From: Deltaproteobacteria bacterium
GTDB lineage: Bacteria; Desulfobacterota; Syntrophia; Syntrophales; UBA2210
Length of the DNA stretch: 6,866 nucleotides
Direction: 5' to 3'
NCBI GenBank assembly: GCA_016935935.1
Contig: JAFGPZ010000132.1
Location: 1 to 6,866, forward strand
Positions 1 through 5,870 of the stretch are shown here, in pieces (within the stretch, counting starts at the first letter, position 1; every line of letters starts with the position of its first letter). A program made the translations under genes and the position numbers. The notes beneath the pieces are model-generated. The model was not told the DNA's origin, did not search any database, and saw nothing but the letters and a program-made list of their open reading frames with translations.

Positions 1-290
1 AAATCTATCGCCAGATCGTACCTGCGATCTCTTAACGTTTTGATGAAGAATCGGATTTCCTCCATAGTATCTTTAAGGGTGTGCGGGACTTTCAGACTTT
101 GAATCCAGCGCTTCCTGTGAGAGATGATCACCCTGTCGAGATGGGGATGACCTTTGATTATATCTGAGGCGGATTCTTCAACTACCCAGGATATGTGGGC
201 ATTGGGATAGAGGCTTCGCAGTGCCGTTAGTGAGGGCAATGTGTGTACAACATCACCGATGGCACTCAATTTAACTATAAGAATATTCAT
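1..290 (-). CDS. waaC: Lipopolysaccharide heptosyltransferase I (WaaC/RfaC-like, GT9), N-terminal part only
   Basis: Reading back from an ATG at 290 gives 96 open residues that run off the left window edge. The protein starts MNILIVKLSAIGDVVHTLP, the N-terminal nucleotide-sugar transferase fold of GT9 heptosyltransferases. It continues with WVVEE near residues 35-39, an RKRW stretch near 60-63 and YDLAID at 91-96. These match the order of E. coli WaaC landmarks (GDVLHTLPAL, WVVEE, RRW, YDAVID) better than those of WaaF. By family knowledge WaaC adds the first L-glycero-D-manno-heptose to Kdo on the cytoplasmic face of the inner membrane. The start overlaps the gmhB stop as ATGA, so translation is probably coupled. 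An AAGGA ribosome site lies 9 bases upstream, inside gmhB. The acceptor-binding and C-terminal donor-binding parts are outside the window, so another GT9 transferase is not fully excluded. Confidence 0.87.
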   Translation of the reverse strand, partial: MNILIVKLSAIGDVVHTLPSLTALRSLYPNAHISWVVEESASDIIKGHPHLDRVIISHRKRWIQSLKVPHTLKDTMEEIRFFIKTLRDRRYDLAID

Positions 291-850
291 CGTTTTTTAT
301 CCTTAAGTATCCATTTTACCGCTTCCAGAATATCCGATGCTATGTAGGAGGCTTTCGCTGATAAATCCACATTCTCTCCATAGCCGGTTCTCACGAGCAC
401 GCCTTTTATCCCGACATTTTGCGCCGCTTCCATGTCCGTCGGATTGTCTCCAATCATGTAGGAGGATGAAAGATCTATGGCAAGTTCATGTGCCGCCTTC
501 TGAAACATGCCTGTCCTGGGTTTTCTGCAATCACAGTCTCGTTTGTACATTCCTGCCCCCTCCTCAGGATGGTGGGGACAGTAATAAAAACGATCAATGC
601 GGGCGCCTTTCTTGCCGAGAATTTTGTTGATTTGTCCGTGGAGGGTATGGAGAAAGGCTTCGTCAAAGTAACCGCGCGCCACACCTGACTGATTTGTAAC
701 AACAACGGCCTTCATCCCTGCCCTGTTGATCATACCTATTGCTTCATGGGAGAAGGGGAATATTCTCAGGTCTTCCAGCCTTGAAAGATACTCAACTTCC
801 TCATTGATTGTTCCATCTCTGTCTAAAAAGACGGCACTAACTTTTTTCAC
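287..850 (-). CDS. gmhB: D-glycero-D-manno-heptose 1,7-bisphosphate 7-phosphatase (HAD family)
   Basis: The 187-residue protein is close to the usual length (E. coli GmhB about 190). It is a HAD phosphatase: the catalytic loop DRDGT is at residues 10-14 (nucleophile D10, acid/base D12), TNQSG at 52-56, the motif III lysine K110 in CRKP, and GDNPTD at 134-139 for Mg binding. The GmhB-type zinc loop is present as C91-x-H93 and C106-x-C108. The enzyme removes the 7-phosphate from heptose bisphosphate on the ADP-heptose route in the cytoplasm, supplying the donor used by the flanking WaaF and WaaC. The start is GTG at 850: stop codons lie just upstream in frame and AGGAG sits 7 bases before it. 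The other ADP-heptose genes (gmhA, hldE, hldD) are not in the window. Related histidinol-phosphatases share the fold, but the heptosyltransferase neighbours favour GmhB. The preferred anomer (alpha or beta) cannot be read from this sequence. Confidence 0.93.
   Translation of the reverse strand: MKKVSAVFLDRDGTINEEVEYLSRLEDLRIFPFSHEAIGMINRAGMKAVVVTNQSGVARGYFDEAFLHTLHGQINKILGKKGARIDRFYYCPHHPEEGAGMYKRDCDCRKPRTGMFQKAAHELAIDLSSSYMIGDNPTDMEAAQNVGIKGVLVRTGYGENVDLSAKASYIASDILEAVKWILKDKKR
300..304 (-). promoter_or_regulatory. Ribosome binding site of waaC (AAGGA)
   Basis: The minus strand reads AAGGA, then 9 bases, then the ATG at 290. The site lies within the last codons of gmhB. It supports independent re-initiation at the ATGA overlap rather than a later start for waaC. 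Confidence 0.6.
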
Positions 851-857
851 TCACTAT

Positions 858-862
858 CTCCT
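858..862 (-). promoter_or_regulatory. Ribosome binding site of gmhB (AGGAG), fixing a GTG start
   Basis: The minus strand reads AGGAG, 7 bases, then GTG AAA AAA. In-frame TAG and TGA codons lie between this site and the GTG, so no earlier start is possible. It lies 7 bases downstream of a 7-bp hairpin (870-890). Confidence 0.75.
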
Positions 863-869
863 GATTTAA

Positions 870-890
870 TAGCTCAGAATCATTGAGCTA
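870..890 (-). repeat. Inverted repeat, 7-bp stem, 7-base loop, upstream of gmhB ribosome site
   Basis: The arms TAGCTCA (870-876) and TGAGCTA (884-890) are perfect complements around a 7-base loop. In the leftward transcript the hairpin ends 7 bases before the gmhB AGGAG. The next bases are TTAAAT rather than a T run, so a classical terminator is unlikely. A role in mRNA stability or in exposing the gmhB start is possible but is inference. Confidence 0.5.
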
Positions 891-917
891 AAGGGTGAGT
901 TATATAAGTTTCTTTCG

Positions 918-935
918 TAATAAAGGTATTTATTA
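918..935 (-). repeat. A+T-only inverted repeat, 7-bp stem, 4-base loop, after waaF
   Basis: The arms TAATAAA (918-924) and TTTATTA (929-935) flank a GGTA loop, 6 bases downstream of the waaF stop. The stem is entirely A-T, so it would be weak in RNA. No T tract follows on the minus strand. It could equally be chance in an A+T-rich spacer or a binding site for a symmetric regulator. Confidence 0.35.
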
Positions 936-941
936 GCCGGT

Positions 942-2003
942 TCATAAGTTCAGAAGAAACTTTTCTGCCGCACCATATACATCGTCGATTGCTATCATGT
1001 CCATACATCTGAAGTCGGTGGGACATACCTTCTTCAGACAGGGACTACAAGGAATATCATGATGGATGATGATACTCTTTCCGCCTGCCGGTGATGTCGT
1101 GGCGGGATTTGTGGATCCGAAAATGGCCACCAGCGGGATAGCCAGCGCTCCGGCCAAGTGCATCAATCCGGAATCATTTGTAATAAAAAGCCTGCATGAC
1201 GCTATGAGGGCAATGGCCTCCTTCAGTGATGTAGTGCCTGCCAGATTAACGAATCGGTTGTTCGAATATTGCTGAACCCTTTCGGCCCTTTCCCTGTCTC
1301 CCTTGCTTCCGAAAAGGATTATTTTTGCAGAAAAGTCCTTAACCAGTTGATCCCCCACGGCGGCAAATCGTTCGGGAAACCACATCTTGGCAGGCCCAAA
1401 GGTTGCTCCCGGCGCCATGCCCACCAAGGTATCTTCCGGGGTTATATCATGGCAATTCAGAATAGCCTGAGAAATTTCTCTAAGGTTCTCTCCAATCGGT
1501 AACTTTGGCAATTCCCCTGCAGTCTTAAACCCCAGTGACTTCAGCATCTCAAGATAATAGTGAATTTGGTGTATGGTTCTGATCTCTTTCGTCCTATGAA
1601 CCGAATGTGTGAGGAGTACCCCTCTTGCGTCAGAGTTATATCCCATCCGAATTGGTATCCGAGCAAGCCAGACAATCATTGCCGCTTCTATGGCGTTCTG
1701 AAGGAGAATTGCCATCGCGAAATTTCTCTTTTGCAACTGGCCTGCAAGTCTGAACTTTCCCGTTATGCCGTCGTGCATGCCCGGAGATTCATATTCTATT
1801 ACCTCATCGACATCGGGAGATATGCGATAGAGTTCTGCCACCCACGGTTTTGCCAACACCGTTATATGTGATTGGGGCAGACTGTGCCTGACTGCTGCTA
1901 TGGCCGGTAGCGTCATGATTACGTCGCCGATCCAGTTTGTTCCCCTTATTAGCACAGGTTTCTCTGTGTCGAAGGGGATGTTCCCTGACCCTGTTACCTT
2001 CAT
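942..2003 (-). CDS. waaF: ADP-heptose:LPS heptosyltransferase II (GT9)
   Basis: The 353-residue protein carries the WaaF landmarks in order. RGTNWIGDVIMTLPAI is at residues 20-35 (N-terminal GT-B domain), PGATFGPAKMW at 198-208, and NDSGLMHLAG followed by IFGSTNP at 276-300 (C-terminal domain, ADP-heptose binding). It transfers the second heptose to the inner core on the cytoplasmic side of the inner membrane, consistent with a gmhB and waaC neighbourhood. The ATG at 2003 directly follows the TGA of the acyltransferase gene, so coupling is likely. The ribosome site there is weak (AGG, 11 bases upstream). This start leaves a 15-16 residue leader before the usual family beginning. A GTG at 1955 would give an MLIRGTNWIGD start and 337 residues, and it cannot be excluded. 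Four cysteines near the end (C319, C322, C327, C333) form a cluster that I do not recall in E. coli WaaF. Confidence 0.93.
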   Translation of the reverse strand: MKVTGSGNIPFDTEKPVLIRGTNWIGDVIMTLPAIAAVRHSLPQSHITVLAKPWVAELYRISPDVDEVIEYESPGMHDGITGKFRLAGQLQKRNFAMAILLQNAIEAAMIVWLARIPIRMGYNSDARGVLLTHSVHRTKEIRTIHQIHYYLEMLKSLGFKTAGELPKLPIGENLREISQAILNCHDITPEDTLVGMAPGATFGPAKMWFPERFAAVGDQLVKDFSAKIILFGSKGDRERAERVQQYSNNRFVNLAGTTSLKEAIALIASCRLFITNDSGLMHLAGALAIPLVAIFGSTNPATTSPAGGKSIIIHHDIPCSPCLKKVCPTDFRCMDMIAIDDVYGAAEKFLLNL

Positions 2004-2885
2004 TCATCTTTCAACCTGTGTTGTCTTTGTCTTCCATCTCTGATGAAGCCAGAAGTATTGATCCGGATATTCTCTCACAATGTCTTCGATAATGCTGGTG
2101 AATTTCTGTGTGTTATGAAAGAGATTCGCTTCGTCATTGCCGGTTTTTTTGATGTCAACCTCCTCTTTAATAACTATTTTATATTTTCCGTTTTGCTGCC
2201 TTATAATGAAAACCGGAACTACGGCCGCACCTGTTTGAAGGGCCAGAGATGCAAATCTCTTTGTCGTACACGCCGGTCTTCCGAAAAACTCTACAAAGAC
2301 CCCTTCATGCCAAGATACGTTCTGGTCTATAAGTACACCTACCATTTCGTTTTTTTTCAGGAGTTCGACAATTTTCCTGGAGGCACCCCCTTTGGGAATA
2401 ACCTTGTGTCCCGTATAGCTGCGGAACCAGGCGACAAAGTTTTCAAAGACAGGATTGTCCAGTGCACGGTATATGATATGCACCCTTATGCCTTGCAAAC
2501 CAAAACAGGCTGCTCCAAGCTCCCAGTTTCCAAAATGGGCCGTGTAGAAGAGTATCCCTTTACCCTTTGCGAGAGCTCCTCTATAATGCTCAAGACCTTC
2601 GAACTCGACCCAGTTGTTCATGTTTTCAGCGGTAAGCAAAGGGATTTCAAAGAATTCAGCCGATGTATTCCCCAGATTGAGAAAGACACCCTTGGCAATT
2701 CTGGTAATTTCAGAGAGGCTCTTTTCAGGAAAGGCGCATTTCAGATTTTGAAGGGTTATTATTCTGTGCTTCTGTGAAAGATGGTATAAAAGCACCATGC
2801 ATCCACGGAATAAAAGCCTTCTCAAAGTCAGTGGAAACAAGCCGAAAAAAATAAGTACCATCCTTGTAACAAGCGTTTTTTTCAC
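2004..2885 (-). CDS. lpxL: Lipid A biosynthesis acyltransferase, LpxL/HtrB family
   Basis: The 293-residue protein is of normal length for the family. It has a hydrophobic N-terminal stretch (about residues 8-35) expected to anchor it in the inner membrane. The acyltransferase catalytic motif H-x4-E is HFGNWE at 117-122 (H117, E122), followed by LIDQN at 185-189, FFGRPA at 200-205 and the family-typical C-terminal WLHQRWKT at 279-286. Such enzymes move an acyl chain from acyl-ACP onto a hydroxyacyl chain of the lipid A precursor. In E. coli LpxL prefers a Kdo-bearing substrate. Which position and chain length this one uses cannot be told, so the symbol is a family label. The start is GTG at 2885 (GTG AAA AAA), with an in-frame TGA just upstream and a weak GAGAG site. 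ATG at residue 9 lacks room for a ribosome site. The gene follows lpxK after 19 bases and its stop abuts waaF. Confidence 0.9.
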   Translation of the reverse strand: MKKTLVTRMVLIFFGLFPLTLRRLLFRGCMVLLYHLSQKHRIITLQNLKCAFPEKSLSEITRIAKGVFLNLGNTSAEFFEIPLLTAENMNNWVEFEGLEHYRGALAKGKGILFYTAHFGNWELGAACFGLQGIRVHIIYRALDNPVFENFVAWFRSYTGHKVIPKGGASRKIVELLKKNEMVGVLIDQNVSWHEGVFVEFFGRPACTTKRFASLALQTGAAVVPVFIIRQQNGKYKIVIKEEVDIKKTGNDEANLFHNTQKFTSIIEDIVREYPDQYFWLHQRWKTKTTQVER

Positions 2886-2904
2886 GTCTATCTCTCAGCG
2901 TACT

Positions 2905-3993
2905 TCATTTCTCGGCGAGTCTTGCCAGAATATATTTTTCAAGTTCTCTTTCCTGTGCCACTTCCATCGTGATTCTCAGAATAAAAATATCTTTCAAGAG
3001 ATGGCCAAAATCAACCAGTTTCATGTAATCCTTTTCCGTTGTCAGAATCATATCTGCCCGGCTCGCCGCAGCCTGCTCTTTTATGCGTTTAAGGTCTTCT
3101 TTTTTGTAGACATGGTGATCGGGAAAGATCAGTTCCCCCGTTACTATCCCGCCCTGATCTGTGATCGTTTGTAAGAAATTATCCGGTTGAGCAATGCCTG
3201 AAAAGGCGTATATTTTCCTGCCTCGCAGACAATCACCGGAAAGGATTTCTCCGGAGTGACCATTCATGATATCCTTTGTTTTGCGATATCCGGTAAAAAG
3301 AATTTTACTCGAAAAGCGCTCTTCTATAATTCTTGATATAGTTGACGCGTTCTCCTCCCTGTTCCCCGTCGCAACAATTATGTCGGCTCTTTCGATAGAC
3401 CCCGTCGGCTCGCGCAGCCTTCCACCGGGGATAAGTAAACCGTTGCCGAAGGGTCTCTTGGCATCCAGAAGAAGAATGTCGACATCTCTGAAAAGGGTCC
3501 TGTGCTGGAATGCATCGTCAAGAATAATCAGGTTTATATCGAAATTCTTGAGAGCGTATTGCGCCGCAGCGTATCTGTCCTTCCCGGTAATAACGGGAAT
3601 ACTGGTAAGGCGCCGTGCAATCAAGACCGGTTCATCCCCCGCCTCTTGGGTCTTTATCAAGATTTGGTCGCCGTTGGAAGCTATATTGACAGGATTCAGG
3701 CTTTTCCCACCATATCCCCTGCTCACAACAGCAGGTCTATAACCATTTTTCTTAAGGATTTGTGCCAGCATGATAACGGCAGGTGTTTTCCCCGTACCCC
3801 CAATTGTTATATTACCTATACTTATGACTTTAACACTAACTTTTTTTTGAGTTAATATATTGTGATCATAGAGGATATTTCGCAAAGAGATGATGCCTCC
3901 ATATATGAGTGAAATCAGATATAGTGGCAGAAGCCAAATGGATTTTCGATCTCTATCTATTATTTTGGAGAAGGTTGTATGAACGTTTATCAT
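2905..3993 (-). CDS. lpxK: Tetraacyldisaccharide 4'-kinase
   Basis: The 362-residue protein phosphorylates the 4' position of the tetraacyl disaccharide made by LpxB to give lipid IVA. It opens with a membrane helix around residues 18-38. The P-loop follows as GNITIGGTGKTP (60-71, K69, T70), then SRGYGG at 91-96, GDEP at 119-122, LDDAFQHR at 158-165, LIPGGRLREP at 187-196, FPDHHVY at 290-296 and TTEKDYMK at 318-325. All are hallmark LpxK blocks. By recall of the Aquifex structure, the GDEP aspartate (D120) and a histidine of the DHH block are the likely catalytic pair. The ATG at 3993 begins MINVH and gives the helix its usual distance from the P-loop. The ribosome site is weak (GGTAAG). A gap of 131 bases separates it from msbA, where waaA often sits in related clusters. 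Confidence 0.96.
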   Translation of the reverse strand: MINVHTTFSKIIDRDRKSIWLLPLYLISLIYGGIISLRNILYDHNILTQKKVSVKVISIGNITIGGTGKTPAVIMLAQILKKNGYRPAVVSRGYGGKSLNPVNIASNGDQILIKTQEAGDEPVLIARRLTSIPVITGKDRYAAAQYALKNFDINLIILDDAFQHRTLFRDVDILLLDAKRPFGNGLLIPGGRLREPTGSIERADIIVATGNREENASTISRIIEERFSSKILFTGYRKTKDIMNGHSGEILSGDCLRGRKIYAFSGIAQPDNFLQTITDQGGIVTGELIFPDHHVYKKEDLKRIKEQAAASRADMILTTEKDYMKLVDFGHLLKDIFILRITMEVAQERELEKYILARLAEK

Positions 3994-4124
3994 ATCTTAC
4001 CAATTGTGGATTAACAGTAGATATCAGTCGCATTTATCGGACTGAATAGCGAGCGCATACCCCCACAAATCTTTACGGGAAGCTCAAGATATTTAGGTAA
4101 TTCGTGAACATTGAATTTTTTTCG
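3994..4124. other. 131-base gap between msbA and lpxK, no gene seen
   Basis: The only minus-strand reading frames are tiny: an 11-codon frame and a 15-codon MRSLFSPINATDIYC with no properly spaced ribosome site. A weak inverted repeat lies at 4024-4045 (TCAGTC/GACTGA, 10-base loop). I found no -35/-10 pair with good spacing and no hairpin followed by T residues. It may hold a weak internal promoter for lpxK onward, or be left over from a lost gene. Neither is shown by the sequence. Confidence 0.5.
4024..4045 (-). repeat. Weak inverted repeat upstream of lpxK
   Basis: TCAGTC (4024-4029) and GACTGA (4040-4045) are perfect 6-base complements separated by 10 bases, about 31 bases before the lpxK start. 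Such a short stem can occur by chance. No T tract follows, so it is not called a terminator. Confidence 0.25.
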
Positions 4125-5858
4125 TCATGCTTGGGTGCTGTCGCCTTTTAACTGCATGTTGTAGAGTTTATGATATTCTCCTTTCAGGTTCAGGAGCGAT
4201 TCGTGTGACCCTTCCTCAACAATTCGCCCGTCCACTATGACTATGATACGATCAGCGTTTCTGATGGTAGAGAGCCGATGGGCGATAACAAGGGTAGTTC
4301 GCCCTTTCATGAGATTCTCCAGGGCCTCCTGGACTTCTATTTCAGACTCCGTGTCGAGTGAAGACGTAGCTTCATCCAGAATGAGTATGGGAGCATCCTT
4401 CAAAAGCGCCCTTGCGATGGAGATTCTCTGTCGTTCTCCTCCCGATAACCTGGTTCCCTGTTCGCCGATGACCGTTTCAAATTGGCTGGGAAGATTGACC
4501 ACAAAATTATAGGCATTGGCCGCCTTTGCCGCCCTTATTATATCTTCTTCATTCTTCGTTATGTCACCATAGGCAATATTGTTTCTGATTGTATCATTGA
4601 AGAGAAAGGTCTGCTGGGTAACTATCCCTATCTGGGCGCGAAGGGATTCAATTGATACATCTCTGATATCCAGGCCATCGATCGCAATCATTCCTTCACA
4701 TACATCATAAAACCTGGGAATCAGGTTTGCCAGTGTCGTCTTCCCTCCACCGCTCATTCCGACGAAGGCCACCACCTCACCCTGCCGGATGGTGAGATTT
4801 ATATTTTTCAAGACAGGCTCGTCACCATAGCTGAAGGTGACATTCCATATATCTATTTTGTCTGATATCTTTGGAAGTTCTACGGCATTCTCTTTATTCA
4901 CTATTTCGGGGGTTTCGTCCATAACATAAAAGACTCGAACAGCTGCCGATATCCCCTGCTGAATCGTATTGTTAACATTGGTAAGCCGTTTCACCGGCTC
5001 ATAGAGCATGATAAGAGCGGTAAGAAAAGAGAAAAAATTTCCAGGAGTCGCATTGCCCTTTAATACCTGCAGCCCTCCGTAAAAAATAATAACGGCAATC
5101 GCCAGTCCGCCAAGAAACTCCATAAAGGGGCTGGACATTGCCCGTATGGAAACGGATTTCATGAAGAGCTTGAAGAGGGACTCGTTTTCCACGGAAAATC
5201 GCTCTCCTTCATAACCTTCCATTCCGAAGGCCTTCACTATTCGAGCGCCCGATATGGTTTCCTGAAGGAGACTCATTAACCCCCCCATGGTGACCTGGGT
5301 ACGAGTCGCTACATTACGCATCATCCTTCCGAACTTGGCTATGGGATAAATAGTAAGGGGAAAGACAAGGGTTGCAATTATTGCCAGCTTCCAGTCGCGG
5401 TAAAAGATAAGGAGGACAAGGCCTATTATCGTAAAGGAATCCTTGCAGATGCTAGTTACTGCCTCAGATACGGCCCCCTGAATAAGGTTTACATCGTTTG
5501 TGATGCGTGACATGAGAATGCCCGTGGGATTCTTCGAAAAAAAAGAGAGCGACTGACGCTGTATGTGATTATAGAGGTCACTTCTAAGGTCTGTAACTAT
5601 CCGCTGGCCAATGTAATTCATAATAACCGTCTGGCCATAACTGCAGCTCCCCTTTATGACATAAATTACAATAACGGCCAGGGGTATCAATTTCAGCATA
5701 CGCGCATCTTTGTTGATGAATATGTCATCAAGTACCGGTTTGACAAGGGCTGCAAGAGCGGCTGTTGTGCCCCCCACTGCAAGCATGCACAGCGCTGCAA
5801 AAATAAACTTTGGAATGTGAGGTTTTACCAGCCTTAAGAGCCTCTTAAATATAATCAT
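4125..5858 (-). CDS. msbA: Lipid A export ABC transporter, fused permease/ATPase (MsbA)
   Basis: With the ATG at 5858 the protein has 577 residues, close to E. coli MsbA (582). The N-terminal half is a six-helix ABC exporter domain, with helices roughly at 18-40, 55-75, 136-155, 156-176, 245-266 and 275-290. The C-terminal ATPase has Walker A GMSGGGKT (367-374), Q-loop Q415/Q416, signature LSGGERQR (471-478), Walker B ILILDE (491-496) and the H-loop histidine H527. As a homodimer it flips core-lipid A from the inner to the outer leaflet of the inner membrane. The frame is open upstream to an ATG at 5894, but that would overlap lpxB and lacks family similarity. The start at 5858 has GAGGA 7 bases before it and begins MIIFKRLLRLVKPH, as expected. 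Direct linkage to lpxB and lpxK supports lipid A rather than drug export. Confidence 0.95.
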   Translation of the reverse strand: MIIFKRLLRLVKPHIPKFIFAALCMLAVGGTTAALAALVKPVLDDIFINKDARMLKLIPLAVIVIYVIKGSCSYGQTVIMNYIGQRIVTDLRSDLYNHIQRQSLSFFSKNPTGILMSRITNDVNLIQGAVSEAVTSICKDSFTIIGLVLLIFYRDWKLAIIATLVFPLTIYPIAKFGRMMRNVATRTQVTMGGLMSLLQETISGARIVKAFGMEGYEGERFSVENESLFKLFMKSVSIRAMSSPFMEFLGGLAIAVIIFYGGLQVLKGNATPGNFFSFLTALIMLYEPVKRLTNVNNTIQQGISAAVRVFYVMDETPEIVNKENAVELPKISDKIDIWNVTFSYGDEPVLKNINLTIRQGEVVAFVGMSGGGKTTLANLIPRFYDVCEGMIAIDGLDIRDVSIESLRAQIGIVTQQTFLFNDTIRNNIAYGDITKNEEDIIRAAKAANAYNFVVNLPSQFETVIGEQGTRLSGGERQRISIARALLKDAPILILDEATSSLDTESEIEVQEALENLMKGRTTLVIAHRLSTIRNADRIIVIVDGRIVEEGSHESLLNLKGEYHKLYNMQLKGDSTQA

Positions 5859-5865
5859 AGATGCA

Positions 5866-5870
5866 TCCTC
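5866..5870 (-). promoter_or_regulatory. Ribosome binding site of msbA (GAGGA), overlapping the lpxB stop
   Basis: The minus strand reads TGA GGATGCATCT ATG: the lpxB stop codon contributes the first bases of the GAGGA site, 7 bases before the ATG at 5858. This decides the msbA start in favour of 5858 over the ATG at 5894, and suggests coupled translation of lpxB and msbA. A second ATG at 5866 is out of frame. Confidence 0.7.

Larger units (their letters stand above)
851..941. other. 91-base gap between waaF and gmhB, with two small inverted repeats
   Basis: This is an A+T-rich spacer with no coding sequence I can support. It holds two perfect 7-bp inverted repeats (918-935 and 870-890) and the gmhB ribosome site. 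On the minus strand a TATAAC hexamer (896-901) resembles a -10 box, but no acceptable -35 lies 16-18 bases upstream. Neither hairpin is followed by a T run. The spacer may therefore matter for RNA processing or gmhB translation, but it is not shown to start or stop transcription. Confidence 0.6.

Noticed and set aside
851..941. Intrinsic terminator after waaF
   Set aside because: Neither inverted repeat is followed by a T run on the minus strand. One stem is all A-T and would be weak, and gmhB and waaC downstream belong to the same pathway.
1902..1913. GGCCGGTAGCGT on the plus strand, resembling the ops element (GGCGGTAGcgt) recognised by RfaH upstream of LPS operons
   Set aside because: It lies inside waaF on the antisense strand, has an extra base in the core, and points away from all genes here. 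A real ops element should lie in the 5' leader of the minus-strand transcript.
2043..2777. Long open frame (244 codons) on the plus strand, opposite the acyltransferase gene
   Set aside because: It lies entirely antisense to a well-supported LpxL-family gene with intact catalytic motifs. The translation has no recognisable domain and there is no ribosome site; it is a shadow of codon use on the other strand.
3266..3742. Plus-strand open frame of 158 codons opposite lpxK
   Set aside because: It is antisense to the conserved core of LpxK, has no domain signal, and overlaps another plus-strand frame (3502-3855) in a different phase, as expected for chance shadows.
3994..4124. Possible small peptide gene (15 codons, MRSLFSPINATDIYC) in the msbA-lpxK gap
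   Set aside because: The G-rich run before its ATG is only a base or so away, too close for a ribosome site, and such a short frame is expected by chance.
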